Assembly: GCA_947258465.1 (NCBI GenBank)
Contig: CAMYIQ010000076.1
Coordinates: 1-7,705, forward strand
DNA: 7,705 bases
Source: an uncultured Erythrobacter sp.
GTDB lineage: Bacteria > Pseudomonadota > Alphaproteobacteria > Sphingomonadales > Sphingomonadaceae
Reading direction: 5' to 3'
Shown here: piece by piece, positions 1 through 7,195 of the stretch
Layout: the number at the start of each line of letters is the position of its first letter
Numbering within the stretch: the first letter of the stretch is position 1
Position numbers and translations under genes: made by a program
The notes under the pieces: generated by a model
Told to the model about the DNA's origin: nothing
Databases searched by the model: none
The model's input: only the letters and a program-made list of their open reading frames with translations

Positions 1-5
1 CGCCT

Positions 6-11
6 GAGGAG
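6..11 (+). promoter_or_regulatory. Ribosome binding site of the bifunctional beta-oxidation gene
   Basis: A GAGGAG motif ends six bases before the ATG at 18, which is a near-ideal Shine-Dalgarno and spacing, and it fixes the start of the gene. The motif overlaps a TGA at 5-7. That TGA could be the stop codon of an upstream gene in the same operon, but only four bases precede it, so this cannot be tested here. Confidence 0.8.
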
Positions 12-17
12 ACACCG

Positions 18-2057
18 ATGACCTCCCCCATCCGCACACAGCGCCATGACGATGTGCTTGTCGTCATTTCCGATAATCCGCCGGTCAACGCCTTGGGACA
101 GGCCGTGCGCGCCGGGCTGAAGGACGCGATCGAAGAAGCGATCGGCGATGACGCGGTCAAGGCGGTGGTCATTCGCTGCGACGGGCGGACCTTCTTCGCC
201 GGTGCGGACATCACCGAATTCGGCAAGCCGCCGGTCGGCCCGAGCCTGCCCGAAACGCTCGACGCAATGGAAGCGAGCGACAAGCCGGTGGTTGCCGCGA
301 TCCACGGTACGGCGCTCGGCGGCGGCTGCGAGGTGGCGCTGGCCTGCCATTACCGCGTCGCGGTGCCGAGTGCGAAACTCGGCCTGCCCGAAGTAAAGCT
401 CGGCCTGATCCCCGGCGCCGCGGGCACGCAGCGTCTGCCGCGCCTCGTCGGGGCGGAGGCCGCCTTGCCCCTAGTCGTCGGCGGCAATCCAATCCCGGCC
501 AAGAAAGCCAAGGCCATCGGTCTGCTCGACGAACTCATCGGCGAAGACAGCCTCGAGGCCGATGCCATCGCCTTCGCCAGGTCGAAGATCGGCCAGCCGG
601 TCCCGCGTGCGTCGGAAGGCAATGCCAATGAGGATGGCGTGCGCGATCCCGACCTGTTCGACCGCTTCCGGGCCAGCCAAGCCCGCCGGATTCGCGGTTT
701 CGATGCCCCCAATGCGGCGATCGAAGCGGTCAAGGCGGCGGGCGAGCTGCCCTATGCCGAAGGCGTGCAAAAGGAACGCGAGCTGTTCATGAAACTGATG
801 AGCGGCACGCAAAGCGCGGCGATGCGCCACTATTTCTTTGCCGAACGCGCCGCCAACAAGATCGACGACGTGCCCAAGGATACGCCGCTGATCCCGATCA
901 AGAAAGTCGGCGTGATCGGTGCCGGAACGATGGGCGGCGGGATCGCGATGAATTTCCTCTCCGCCGGTATTCCGGTGATGATCCTCGAAATGACGCAGGA
1001 TGCGCTCGACCGAGGCACGGGGGTAATGCGCAAGAACTATGAAAACACTGCCAAGAAAGGCCGCATGACGGCCGAGCAGGTCGAACAGGCCATGGGCCTG
1101 CTGACACCCACGCTGTCCTATGGCGACCTCGCCGATTGCGATCTCGTGATCGAGGCGGTCTACGAAAACATGGACGTCAAGAAAGAGGTCTTCGCCAAAC
1201 TCGACGAAGTGGTGAAGCAAGGCGCGATCCTTGCCTCCAACACCAGCTATCTCGATGTGGACGAGATCGCCACGGCAACGGCGCGCCCCGGTTATGTCGT
1301 GGGCATGCACTTCTTCTCGCCCGCCAACATCATGAAACTGCTTGAAGTCGTGCGCGGCAAGGAAACGCGCCACGATGTGCTGGCAACGGTGATGAAGCTA
1401 TCGACAACAATCGGCAAAGTGGCCGCCGTTTCGGGCGTGTGCCCGGGATTCATCGGCAACCGCATGCTCTCCAAGCGTCAGGAGCAGGCGAACGAGCTGA
1501 TCATGGAAGGCGCGAATTATTGGGAAGTCGACGACGTACTGCTCGAATTCGGTTTCCCCATGGGACCGTTCCAGATGGGCGACCTGGCGGGGATCGATAT
1601 CGGCTGGCACCGCGACCCGACCAAAGTCACCACGATCCGCGAGGCGCTCTGCGCCAAGGAGCGCTTCGGCCAGAAGAATGGCAAGGGCTTCTATGACTAC
1701 GACGAAGCGCGCAATCGCACGCCCTCGGACGAAGTGAAGGCGATCATCGCCGATTTCGCCGCCAAGGAAGGCAGGGAGCAGCGCGAGATTTCCAAGGACG
1801 AGATCCGCGAGCGCCTGCTCTATCCCATGGTCAATGAAGGCGCGAAAATCCTCGACGAGGGCATGGCGCAGCGTGCGAGCGATATCGATGTGGTGTGGAT
1901 CAACGGATATGGCTGGCCGCTCTATACGGGAGGCCCGATGTTCTGGGCCGATACGATCGGGCTCGACACGGTCGTCGCGGGACTGGAGCGCCATGGCCTG
2001 CCGGTCAGCGAATTTCTGCGCAAGAAGGCCGAAACCGGCAAGCGCTTCAATCAGTAA
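18..2057 (+). CDS. Bifunctional enoyl-CoA hydratase / 3-hydroxyacyl-CoA dehydrogenase (FadB/FadJ/MFE-1 type)
   Basis: This 679-residue cytosolic enzyme should catalyse two consecutive beta-oxidation steps: hydration of trans-2-enoyl-CoA, then NAD-dependent oxidation of the L-3-hydroxyacyl-CoA to 3-ketoacyl-CoA. The crotonase domain occupies about residues 1-190, with the AGAD segment at 61-64 and GGGCE at 101-105. The two acid residues E105 and E125 have the same 20-residue spacing as the catalytic pair of E. coli FadB. A linker leads to the NAD-binding domain from about 297, with G301-x-G303-x-x-G306. The dehydrogenase residues S410, H431, E443 and N481 keep the spacing of known 3-hydroxyacyl-CoA dehydrogenases. 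Two C-terminal dehydrogenase domains follow (about 478-570 and 595-679), the second with the INGYGWPLYTGGP segment. It is slightly shorter than FadB (729) and has no thiolase part, so a separate thiolase is needed. Chain-length preference cannot be read. An exact symbol (fadB or fadJ) is not safe, but the function is. Confidence 0.95.
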   Translation: MTSPIRTQRHDDVLVVISDNPPVNALGQAVRAGLKDAIEEAIGDDAVKAVVIRCDGRTFFAGADITEFGKPPVGPSLPETLDAMEASDKPVVAAIHGTALGGGCEVALACHYRVAVPSAKLGLPEVKLGLIPGAAGTQRLPRLVGAEAALPLVVGGNPIPAKKAKAIGLLDELIGEDSLEADAIAFARSKIGQPVPRASEGNANEDGVRDPDLFDRFRASQARRIRGFDAPNAAIEAVKAAGELPYAEGVQKERELFMKLMSGTQSAAMRHYFFAERAANKIDDVPKDTPLIPIKKVGVIGAGTMGGGIAMNFLSAGIPVMILEMTQDALDRGTGVMRKNYENTAKKGRMTAEQVEQAMGLLTPTLSYGDLADCDLVIEAVYENMDVKKEVFAKLDEVVKQGAILASNTSYLDVDEIATATARPGYVVGMHFFSPANIMKLLEVVRGKETRHDVLATVMKLSTTIGKVAAVSGVCPGFIGNRMLSKRQEQANELIMEGANYWEVDDVLLEFGFPMGPFQMGDLAGIDIGWHRDPTKVTTIREALCAKERFGQKNGKGFYDYDEARNRTPSDEVKAIIADFAAKEGREQREISKDEIRERLLYPMVNEGAKILDEGMAQRASDIDVVWINGYGWPLYTGGPMFWADTIGLDTVVAGLERHGLPVSEFLRKKAETGKRFNQ

Positions 2058-2131
2058 GCGCGAAACTGCGGTATTTTCGAAACATCGGTACGCAATTCGA
2101 CGATTGAAATGGCACGTTTGACCGTTGTCCC

Positions 2132-2161
2132 TTGACATAATCGGGCAAAGCGCATTCAAAT
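2132..2161 (+). promoter_or_regulatory. Predicted sigma70-type promoter of the TonB-dependent receptor gene
   Basis: A perfect TTGACA (-35) at 2132-2137 is followed, 18 bases later, by TCAAAT at 2156-2161, which matches four of six bases of TATAAT (17-base spacing would give TTCAAA). Transcription would begin near 2168-2170 and leave a leader of about 45 bases. This lies in the only sizeable gap of the window, after the bifunctional enzyme's stop and before the receptor, so the receptor probably has its own transcript. The -10 element is only fair, so an activator may be needed. Confidence 0.55.
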
Positions 2162-2169
2162 TCGATGCG
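2151..2169. promoter_or_regulatory. Candidate operator: imperfect 19-base dyad over the -10 element
   Basis: The sequence CGCATTCAAATTCGATGCG is an imperfect inverted repeat centred on 2160. Seven of the nine arm positions are complementary: outer arms CGCAT/ATGCG and inner AA/TT, with two mismatches between them. It covers the predicted -10 hexamer of the receptor promoter, which is where a repressor would block RNA polymerase. No regulator family is assigned, and an interrupted dyad of this quality can arise by chance. Confidence 0.35.
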
Positions 2170-2202
2170 AGGGTATGCACCCACAGCGGGCAGCCCACAG
2201 GA

Positions 2203-2208
2203 GAGGAG
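2203..2208 (+). promoter_or_regulatory. Ribosome binding site that sets the receptor start at 2215
   Basis: GAGGAG ends six bases before the ATG at 2215, inside a purine-rich stretch (2199-2211). The reading frame stays open back to a TTG at 2125, but that codon lies upstream of the predicted -35 element. Only the 2215 start places a proper signal peptide at the N-terminus. Confidence 0.85.
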
Positions 2209-2214
2209 AAACCC

Positions 2215-4947
2215 ATGCAGAGATTCGGACTACGTCATCAATGTGCGCTGGGAGCACTGGCCGGGGCGCTTGCCTTCGTGCCCGTCGCGGCGCAGGCGCA
2301 GGATCAGGTTGAAACCGATCAGGAAGCCGATCGTGTCGACGCCGCAGATGTCGATGATAGCAATGTCATCATCGTGCGCGCCCAGGGCCGCGAACAGGCA
2401 CTGGCCGACGTCCCGGTCGCCGTGTCGGCCGTTTCGGGCGAATTGCTGGAGAAATCCGGTGTTTCCGATATTCGCGACCTTAATCAGGTTGCCCCGTCCC
2501 TGCTCGTCTCCTCGACCGGCAACGAAGCCAATGGCTCTGCGCGTATCCGCGGTATCGGAACGGTCGGCGACAATCCGGGCCTCGAAAGCTCGGTCGCGGT
2601 CTTCGTGGATGGCGTATATCGTTCGCGTTCGGGCAATGCCCTGTCCGAACTCGGCCCGATCGATCGTGTGGAAATCCTGCGCGGTCCGCAAGGCACGCTG
2701 GGCGGGCGCAACTCCTCGGCAGGCCTGATCAACATCTACACTGCCCCGCCCGAATTTGAATTCTCCGGCTACGGCGCTTTCACCTATGGCAATTACGATG
2801 CGATCAAGGTCGAAGGGGGCATCAATGCCCCTCTCGGCGAAACGGTGGCGGCGCGTATCGACGGCGTGTATTTCAAGCGTGACGGCTTTTACAACGATGT
2901 GACCAACAACACCGACGTCAACAATCGCGACCGTTACCTGGTTCGCGCCCAAGTGCTGTTCGAACCGACCGAAGACGTCAGCTTCCGCCTGGTCGGCGAC
3001 TATTCGAAGAAAGACGAAGCCTGCTGCGCAGCGACCTTCGTCCAGCCCGACTTCGCTCCGCTTGCGCGGGTGAGCCCGGGCCTCGATCCCTTCACGCGGC
3101 CCAATGGCGGCCCCGCCTTGACCAGCACGTCGAACCCGATCGTTCCGATCCTTCTCGGCCTCGGGCAGGATCCGCGCGCGCTTTCGCAATCGACGTTCAA
3201 CCGCAATATCTATCCCACGGCAGGCCGCAGCTATGCGGGCGAGACGGAAGATTACGGTATCTCGGGCGAGCTCAACTGGACGTTCGGCAATATCACGCTG
3301 ACTTCGATCACGGGCTACCGGGAATATTCGAACAATCAGGCATCGGATACCGACTATACGACGGTCGACATTCTCTATCGTGCTCCGGGCGAAAATGCCG
3401 GTGCGCGCGAGTTCAAGACCTTCACGCAGGAATTCCGCCTCAACGGCACGGCCTTCAACGATCGACTGGACTGGCTGGTCGGCGCCTATTACGCCAACGA
3501 AAAGCTCGAAACGCGAGACAATCTGCGGTTCGGCAACGATTACGGCACCTTCGCAAACTGCCGTATCGCGCTGGCGATCAATCCGGCGCTGGCCAATCCA
3601 TCGGCGGCCAACTGCTTCGGTGCCAACATCGCAGCGATCGACGGAACGCTTGGCGCTCCAGCCTTCGGCCCGGCCACTCCGCTGATCATTGCCGGGATCA
3701 ACAATCTCGCGCAGGTTCGCGATCGTGGCGGGACTGGGGATGTCTACAATCAGACGAGCGAGAACTTCGCCGTCTTCACACACAATATCGTCCATCTGAC
3801 CGATACAGTCGATCTGACTCTGGGCGTTCGTTATACGAACGAAACCAAGGATTTTGATGCGACGTTCGGGAACGACAACGTGTTCTGCCCGCAGAACCGC
3901 GCGCTTCTCAGCGGCTTGCTGACCACGCCCCTGGCACCTCTGGCCGGCGGCTTGATCGCCCTGTCCTGCCAGGGCAACTCGACAGCCGAACTCAACGGCG
4001 TGTCGATTTCCGATACGCGGGACGAAGACGAGTTCACCGGCACGGCGATCCTGAGCTGGAAGCCCGATCCCGACTGGCTGCTCTACGGTTCCTATTCGAA
4101 GGGCTATAAGGCGGGTGGTTTCAACCTCGACCGCTCGGCGCTGTCGAACCCGCTGTTCCTCGATGTGACCAACCTCAACACGGCGAACCTTCAGTTCGAC
4201 GCGGAGACGGTCGACGCCTTCGAAGTCGGGGTGAAGTATTCGAGCCGCAAATTTGGCTTCAGCATCGCGGCCTTCCGCCAGGAATTCAGCAACTTCCAGC
4301 TGAACACCTTCAACGGTTCGGTCTTCCTGGTGCAGAATGTCAATGGCTGCGACACCGATCTTGGCGGCGGTGATCGCGATGGCGATCCGGCGACCGGGGC
4401 CTGCGCGGTCGACGACGTGGCACCCGGCGTGATCGCGCAGGGTTTCGAGTTCGAAACCTCGCTCAGCCCGATCCGCGATCTGACCATGACGATGGGGATC
4501 ACCTATTCGGACACCAGCTACGAAGACAACCTGATCGGTACCGATACGGGCGCCCCGCTGGATCCGGCGCTGCGCCTGTTGCCGGGCGACAACCTGTCGA
4601 ACGCGCCCGAATGGGTCGGCACGGCTTCGCTTAGCTGGACTCCGCCGATCGGCAATTCCGGCCTGTCGGGCCTGTTCTTCCTGAACGCCCGCGCGACGGA
4701 CGATTTCAACACCGGTTCCGACCTGCTCTTCGGCAAGGAACAGGATTCCTATGTCATCGTCAACGGCCGCATCGGCATCACCGGTCCCGACCGGCGCTGG
4801 GGTCTGGAGTTCTGGGCGAACAATTTGTTCGACAAGGACTACACTCAGGTGGCGTTCAACACGCCGTTCGTGGCTCCGCAGCAGACCTATTCGGCCTTCC
4901 TTGCCGAACCGCGGACCTATGGCGTGACCGTTCGCGCCGGCTTCTGA
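2215..4947 (+). CDS. TonB-dependent outer-membrane receptor
   Basis: This is a 910-residue outer-membrane, TonB-energised importer. Residues 1-28 form a Sec signal peptide with a hydrophobic core and likely cleavage after AQA (26-28). A TonB-box-like segment (NVIIVRA, about 50-56) precedes the plug domain (about 62-175), which carries the hallmark VEILRGPQGT at 152-161 followed by GGRNSSAG. The rest is a beta-barrel with alternating aromatic strands, for example LLYGSYSKGYKAGGF, and ends in phenylalanine, as expected for BAM-dependent insertion. The length is at the upper end of the usual range. The mature protein has eight cysteines, all in closely spaced pairs (270/271, 449/467, 558/585, 712/730). 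The last pair encloses an Asp- and Gly-rich loop. The gene sits between a beta-oxidation enzyme and a dehydrogenase, with its own promoter and terminator. This context suggests uptake of an organic substrate rather than iron-siderophore, but nothing in the sequence proves the substrate. Confidence 0.95.
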   Translation: MQRFGLRHQCALGALAGALAFVPVAAQAQDQVETDQEADRVDAADVDDSNVIIVRAQGREQALADVPVAVSAVSGELLEKSGVSDIRDLNQVAPSLLVSSTGNEANGSARIRGIGTVGDNPGLESSVAVFVDGVYRSRSGNALSELGPIDRVEILRGPQGTLGGRNSSAGLINIYTAPPEFEFSGYGAFTYGNYDAIKVEGGINAPLGETVAARIDGVYFKRDGFYNDVTNNTDVNNRDRYLVRAQVLFEPTEDVSFRLVGDYSKKDEACCAATFVQPDFAPLARVSPGLDPFTRPNGGPALTSTSNPIVPILLGLGQDPRALSQSTFNRNIYPTAGRSYAGETEDYGISGELNWTFGNITLTSITGYREYSNNQASDTDYTTVDILYRAPGENAGAREFKTFTQEFRLNGTAFNDRLDWLVGAYYANEKLETRDNLRFGNDYGTFANCRIALAINPALANPSAANCFGANIAAIDGTLGAPAFGPATPLIIAGINNLAQVRDRGGTGDVYNQTSENFAVFTHNIVHLTDTVDLTLGVRYTNETKDFDATFGNDNVFCPQNRALLSGLLTTPLAPLAGGLIALSCQGNSTAELNGVSISDTRDEDEFTGTAILSWKPDPDWLLYGSYSKGYKAGGFNLDRSALSNPLFLDVTNLNTANLQFDAETVDAFEVGVKYSSRKFGFSIAAFRQEFSNFQLNTFNGSVFLVQNVNGCDTDLGGGDRDGDPATGACAVDDVAPGVIAQGFEFETSLSPIRDLTMTMGITYSDTSYEDNLIGTDTGAPLDPALRLLPGDNLSNAPEWVGTASLSWTPPIGNSGLSGLFFLNARATDDFNTGSDLLFGKEQDSYVIVNGRIGITGPDRRWGLEFWANNLFDKDYTQVAFNTPFVAPQQTYSAFLAEPRTYGVTVRAGF

Positions 4948-4968
4948 TACATATCGGGTGAGCCACAG

Positions 4969-5006
4969 AAGGGTCCGGCGTCTCGCGATGCCGGACCCTT
5001 TTTATT
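4969..5006 (+). terminator. Rho-independent terminator after the receptor gene
   Basis: GGGTCCGGC at 4971-4979 pairs perfectly with GCCGGACCC at 4990-4998. The stem extends inward by G-T, T-A and C-G pairs to a TCGC loop at 4983-4986, giving about 12 pairs. A TTTTTATT tract follows at 4999-5006, with a short AA on the 5' side. It begins about 20 bases after the receptor stop and should end that transcript. Confidence 0.9.
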
Positions 5007-5011
5007 GAGCC

Positions 5012-5017
5012 AGGGGG
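5012..5017 (+). promoter_or_regulatory. Ribosome binding site of the short-chain dehydrogenase gene
   Basis: AGGGGG, followed by an A-rich stretch, lies seven bases before the ATG at 5025. It supports that start, which gives the standard short N-terminus before the Rossmann strand. It begins only a few bases past the terminator T-tract. Confidence 0.7.
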
Positions 5018-5024
5018 AAAAGCC

Positions 5025-5789
5025 ATGTCGTCATTCGATCTGACCGGAAAGGTTGCTGTCATAACCGGATCGAGCCGTGGGATCGGCCGTGCCATTGCCG
5101 AAGGCCTTGCGGCGCAGGGCGCGCGGGTCGTGATCTCAAGCCGCAAGCAGGATGCCTGCGAGGAGGTCGCCGCGGCAATCAATGCCGAGCATGGCCAAGG
5201 CAGCGCGGTGGCGATCGCCGCTTCCATTTCCGAGAAAGCCCAGCTTGAAGATCTGTTCGCACGGACCAGCGAGAAACTCGGCCCGGTCGACATCCTTATC
5301 TGCAATGCGGCGAGCAATCCCCATTATGGATCGATGGACGGGATCTCCGACGATCAGTTCCGCAAGGTCCTCGATAACAATATCCTGTCGAACCACTGGC
5401 TGATCCAGTTGGCCCTGCCCGCCATGCGCGAGAAAGGCGATGGAGCGATCATCGTCATCAGTTCGATCGGGGGCCTGCGCGCCTCGACCACGATCGGCGC
5501 CTATTGCGTTTCGAAGGCCGCCGATTTCCAACTCGTGCGCAATTATGCCGCAGAGAATGGCAAGCACGGCATCCGCGTCAACGGAATTGCGCCGGGACTG
5601 GTGAAGACCGACTTTGCCAAAGCGCTATGGGACGATCCGCAGGCGCTCGCCGCGACCGAAAAGAAGCTTGCCATGCGCCGGATCGGCGAACCGGAGGATA
5701 TCGCCGGCGCGGCCATCTATCTCTCCTCACCCGCAGCGAGATGGACCACCGGCCAGACCATCGTGGTCGATGGCGGAGCGATGATCTAG
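5025..5789 (+). CDS. Short-chain dehydrogenase/reductase (SDR), DHRS4-like carbonyl reductase group
   Basis: This 254-residue classical SDR should be a soluble oxidoreductase acting on an alcohol/ketone pair. The cofactor motif TGSSRGIG spans 14-21 and NAAS spans 94-97. The catalytic set is N119, S147, Y160 and K164 (YCVSK), with the usual 13 residues between Ser and Tyr. After the second strand the sequence is SSRK (38-41). Arg40 in place of the acidic residue favours NADP(H) over NAD(H), by family knowledge. The segments SSRKQ, NAA-x-NP-xx-GS, APGL-x-KT-x-F with LW-x-D, and RR-x-GEPED recall DHRS4-type NADPH-dependent carbonyl reductases and their bacterial relatives, often found with acyl-CoA metabolism genes. 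Conserved IRVNGIAPG (183-191) and a VVDGG end complete the fold. An intrinsic terminator lies just upstream, so expression depends on readthrough or an unseen promoter. Its stop overlaps that of the convergent efflux gene. The SDR call is certain; the substrate is unknown. Confidence 0.93.
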   Translation: MSSFDLTGKVAVITGSSRGIGRAIAEGLAAQGARVVISSRKQDACEEVAAAINAEHGQGSAVAIAASISEKAQLEDLFARTSEKLGPVDILICNAASNPHYGSMDGISDDQFRKVLDNNILSNHWLIQLALPAMREKGDGAIIVISSIGGLRASTTIGAYCVSKAADFQLVRNYAAENGKHGIRVNGIAPGLVKTDFAKALWDDPQALAATEKKLAMRRIGEPEDIAGAAIYLSSPAARWTTGQTIVVDGGAMI

Positions 5790-7195
5790 GGGAGATCGGT
5801 CCCGCCCAGCGCCTGCCACAGCAGAATGCGCGCGCGGCGGGCACGGCCAAGCGCGGCCGCCGCCCGTTCGCCGCTGGCATCGGCTGACCGACGCGCTTCG
5901 AGAACCGTCAGGAAATCCGCCAGCCCGGCTTCATATCGCGTATTGGCGAGCCGCGCCGCGCGCTGCAGGCTTGCGGCCTCGGCTGCTGCGGCCTGCGCTT
6001 CGATATCGGTGGCGGCAACCAGGCCATAACCCGCTTCGGCATCGCCCAAAGCGGTATAGACCGCGCCCCGATAGGCCTCGAAAGCGGCCTTCTTTTCCGC
6101 TGCGGCACCATCGATTTCGGCTTGTATCCGCCCGAAATCGAGCAGTGGACCGGCAATCGTCGCGGCAAGCGAACCGACCACCGACTCGCTGTCGAACAGG
6201 TCGCCGATCCCGAATGCCAGCAGGCCGATCGCACCCGACAGGTCAAAAGTCGGAAACCGCCTGCGCGCCGTTGCGGCAAGCTCCGCATCTTCCGCTGCCA
6301 GGGTGGCGGCCGCAGCAAGCACATCCGGTCGGTTGGCGAGCAGCGCGGAAGGGAGCGTTTCGGGCGGCGCGGGCAGATCCGCATCGGCTTCGCCCTGCGC
6401 CAGCGCGGCGCGAACCTGCGCCCCGCTTTGAGCCGTCAGCGTGACGAGCCGTCCCAGAAGCCGCGTCCGCTCGCTCTCGAGGGCAGCCAGGCGGCTGCGC
6501 GAACTGGCTGCCGAACCCTCCGCCCGCACGCGATCGAAGCCGGGTGCGATCCCGGCGCGTTCGCGCACATCGGCAAGGCGCGCAAGTTCCTGGGCCGAAG
6601 CCAGATCGCTGCGCACCTCGGCATCGCGCGCTTCGATGGTCCGCCAGTCGATCACGCTCGCCGCAATCTCCGCCAGCAGCGCGTTGCGCACCGCCCGCAG
6701 GCTGGCATTCGCGGAATCGATCCGGGACAGTGCGGCGCGCTCCTGCGCACGCAGGCGACCGAACAGGTCGAGGTCCCAGCGTGCCGTGAGATTGGCCGCA
6801 TAGGACACGCGCTCGGTGTCGAACGTTACCCCCGGCGGCAAATCGCCGCCGAAAGAGGCCGGGTTGGTGCGCGTTCCTGTTACCGAGGCATTCGCGCCGA
6901 TATCGGGCAGACGTTCGGCCCCCGCGCGAGCGGCTCCGGCTCGGGCCTGTTCGACCCGGGCCGCGGCTTCCGCCAAGGTCGGCGAAGAGGCGAGCGCCTG
7001 GGCGGCAAGCGTATCGAACGCCGGATCGTCGACGGGAAGCAACCCCGCCAGGGTCGTTTCCTGCTGCGTGTCGGGCGCGAATAAAAAGCTGTCGGGCAGG
7101 ACCGGCACCGGTGTCGCGATCTCGGGCGGCGGACCGGCCGCGCAGGACGCAAGCGCCAGCGCGCTCGCGGTCAGGAAGAATGCGCGCGGCATCAT
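5786..7195 (-). CDS. Outer-membrane efflux lipoprotein, OprM/NodT (TolC-like) family
   Basis: This 469-residue protein should form the trimeric outer-membrane channel of a tripartite exporter. The N-terminus is a lipoprotein signal peptide with lipobox L15-A16-S17-C18, so the mature protein would be lipid-anchored at C18; alanine after the cysteine fits outer-membrane sorting. Two outer-membrane efflux repeats follow. Family signatures include WDLDLFGR in the first half, then LLANRPDVLAA, FPTFDLSGAIG, PLLDFGR and RYEAGLADFLTVLEARRS in the second. Alanine-rich helical stretches fit the periplasmic barrel. The length is typical of OprM-type proteins. The start at 7195 is favoured over the next codon (7192): an AGGGAG motif at 7203-7208 sits seven bases upstream, and its ATG overlaps the adaptor's TGA stop, indicating translational coupling. 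The exported compound cannot be inferred. Confidence 0.94.
   Translation of the reverse strand: MMPRAFFLTASALALASCAAGPPPEIATPVPVLPDSFLFAPDTQQETTLAGLLPVDDPAFDTLAAQALASSPTLAEAAARVEQARAGAARAGAERLPDIGANASVTGTRTNPASFGGDLPPGVTFDTERVSYAANLTARWDLDLFGRLRAQERAALSRIDSANASLRAVRNALLAEIAASVIDWRTIEARDAEVRSDLASAQELARLADVRERAGIAPGFDRVRAEGSAASSRSRLAALESERTRLLGRLVTLTAQSGAQVRAALAQGEADADLPAPPETLPSALLANRPDVLAAAATLAAEDAELAATARRRFPTFDLSGAIGLLAFGIGDLFDSESVVGSLAATIAGPLLDFGRIQAEIDGAAAEKKAAFEAYRGAVYTALGDAEAGYGLVAATDIEAQAAAAEAASLQRAARLANTRYEAGLADFLTVLEARRSADASGERAAAALGRARRARILLWQALGGTDLP

Noticed and set aside
471..1373. A 300-codon minus-strand frame inside the bifunctional enzyme gene, and a 272-codon one at 1398-2216
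   Set aside because: Both are antisense shadows of a gene with intact catalytic motifs. They show His/Arg/Asp-rich composition and no family signature.
2058..2085. Possible terminator after the bifunctional enzyme (CGAAACT pairing with ATTTTCG)
   Set aside because: The stem is about six pairs with one mismatch, AT-rich, and not followed by a T-tract. It is too weak to call.
2180..2200. Direct repeat CCCACAG (2180-2186 and 2194-2200) and tiny hairpins in the receptor leader
   Set aside because: A seven-base repeat and stems of three or four pairs are within chance expectation, and no riboswitch or attenuator architecture is visible.
2125..2214. N-terminal extension of the receptor by 30 codons from a TTG at 2125
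   Set aside because: The TTG lies upstream of the predicted -35 element, has no Shine-Dalgarno, and would bury the signal peptide. The ATG at 2215 has a strong ribosome binding site.
2230..3795. A 521-codon open frame on the minus strand antisense to the receptor
   Set aside because: It is rich in Arg, Ala, Asp and Ile with no recognisable domain and mirrors the codon pattern of the receptor gene. Long antisense frames are expected in GC-rich coding DNA.
4923..4954. Possible promoter for the dehydrogenase at the end of the receptor gene (GTGACC with a GATACAT-like -10)
   Set aside because: The -10 matches poorly, spacing is off, and a transcript from it would still cross the terminator hairpin.
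6122..7084. A 320-codon plus-strand frame antisense to the efflux lipoprotein gene
   Set aside because: It is an Arg/Gly-rich shadow translation without domain features, while the opposite strand encodes a clear OprM-type protein.
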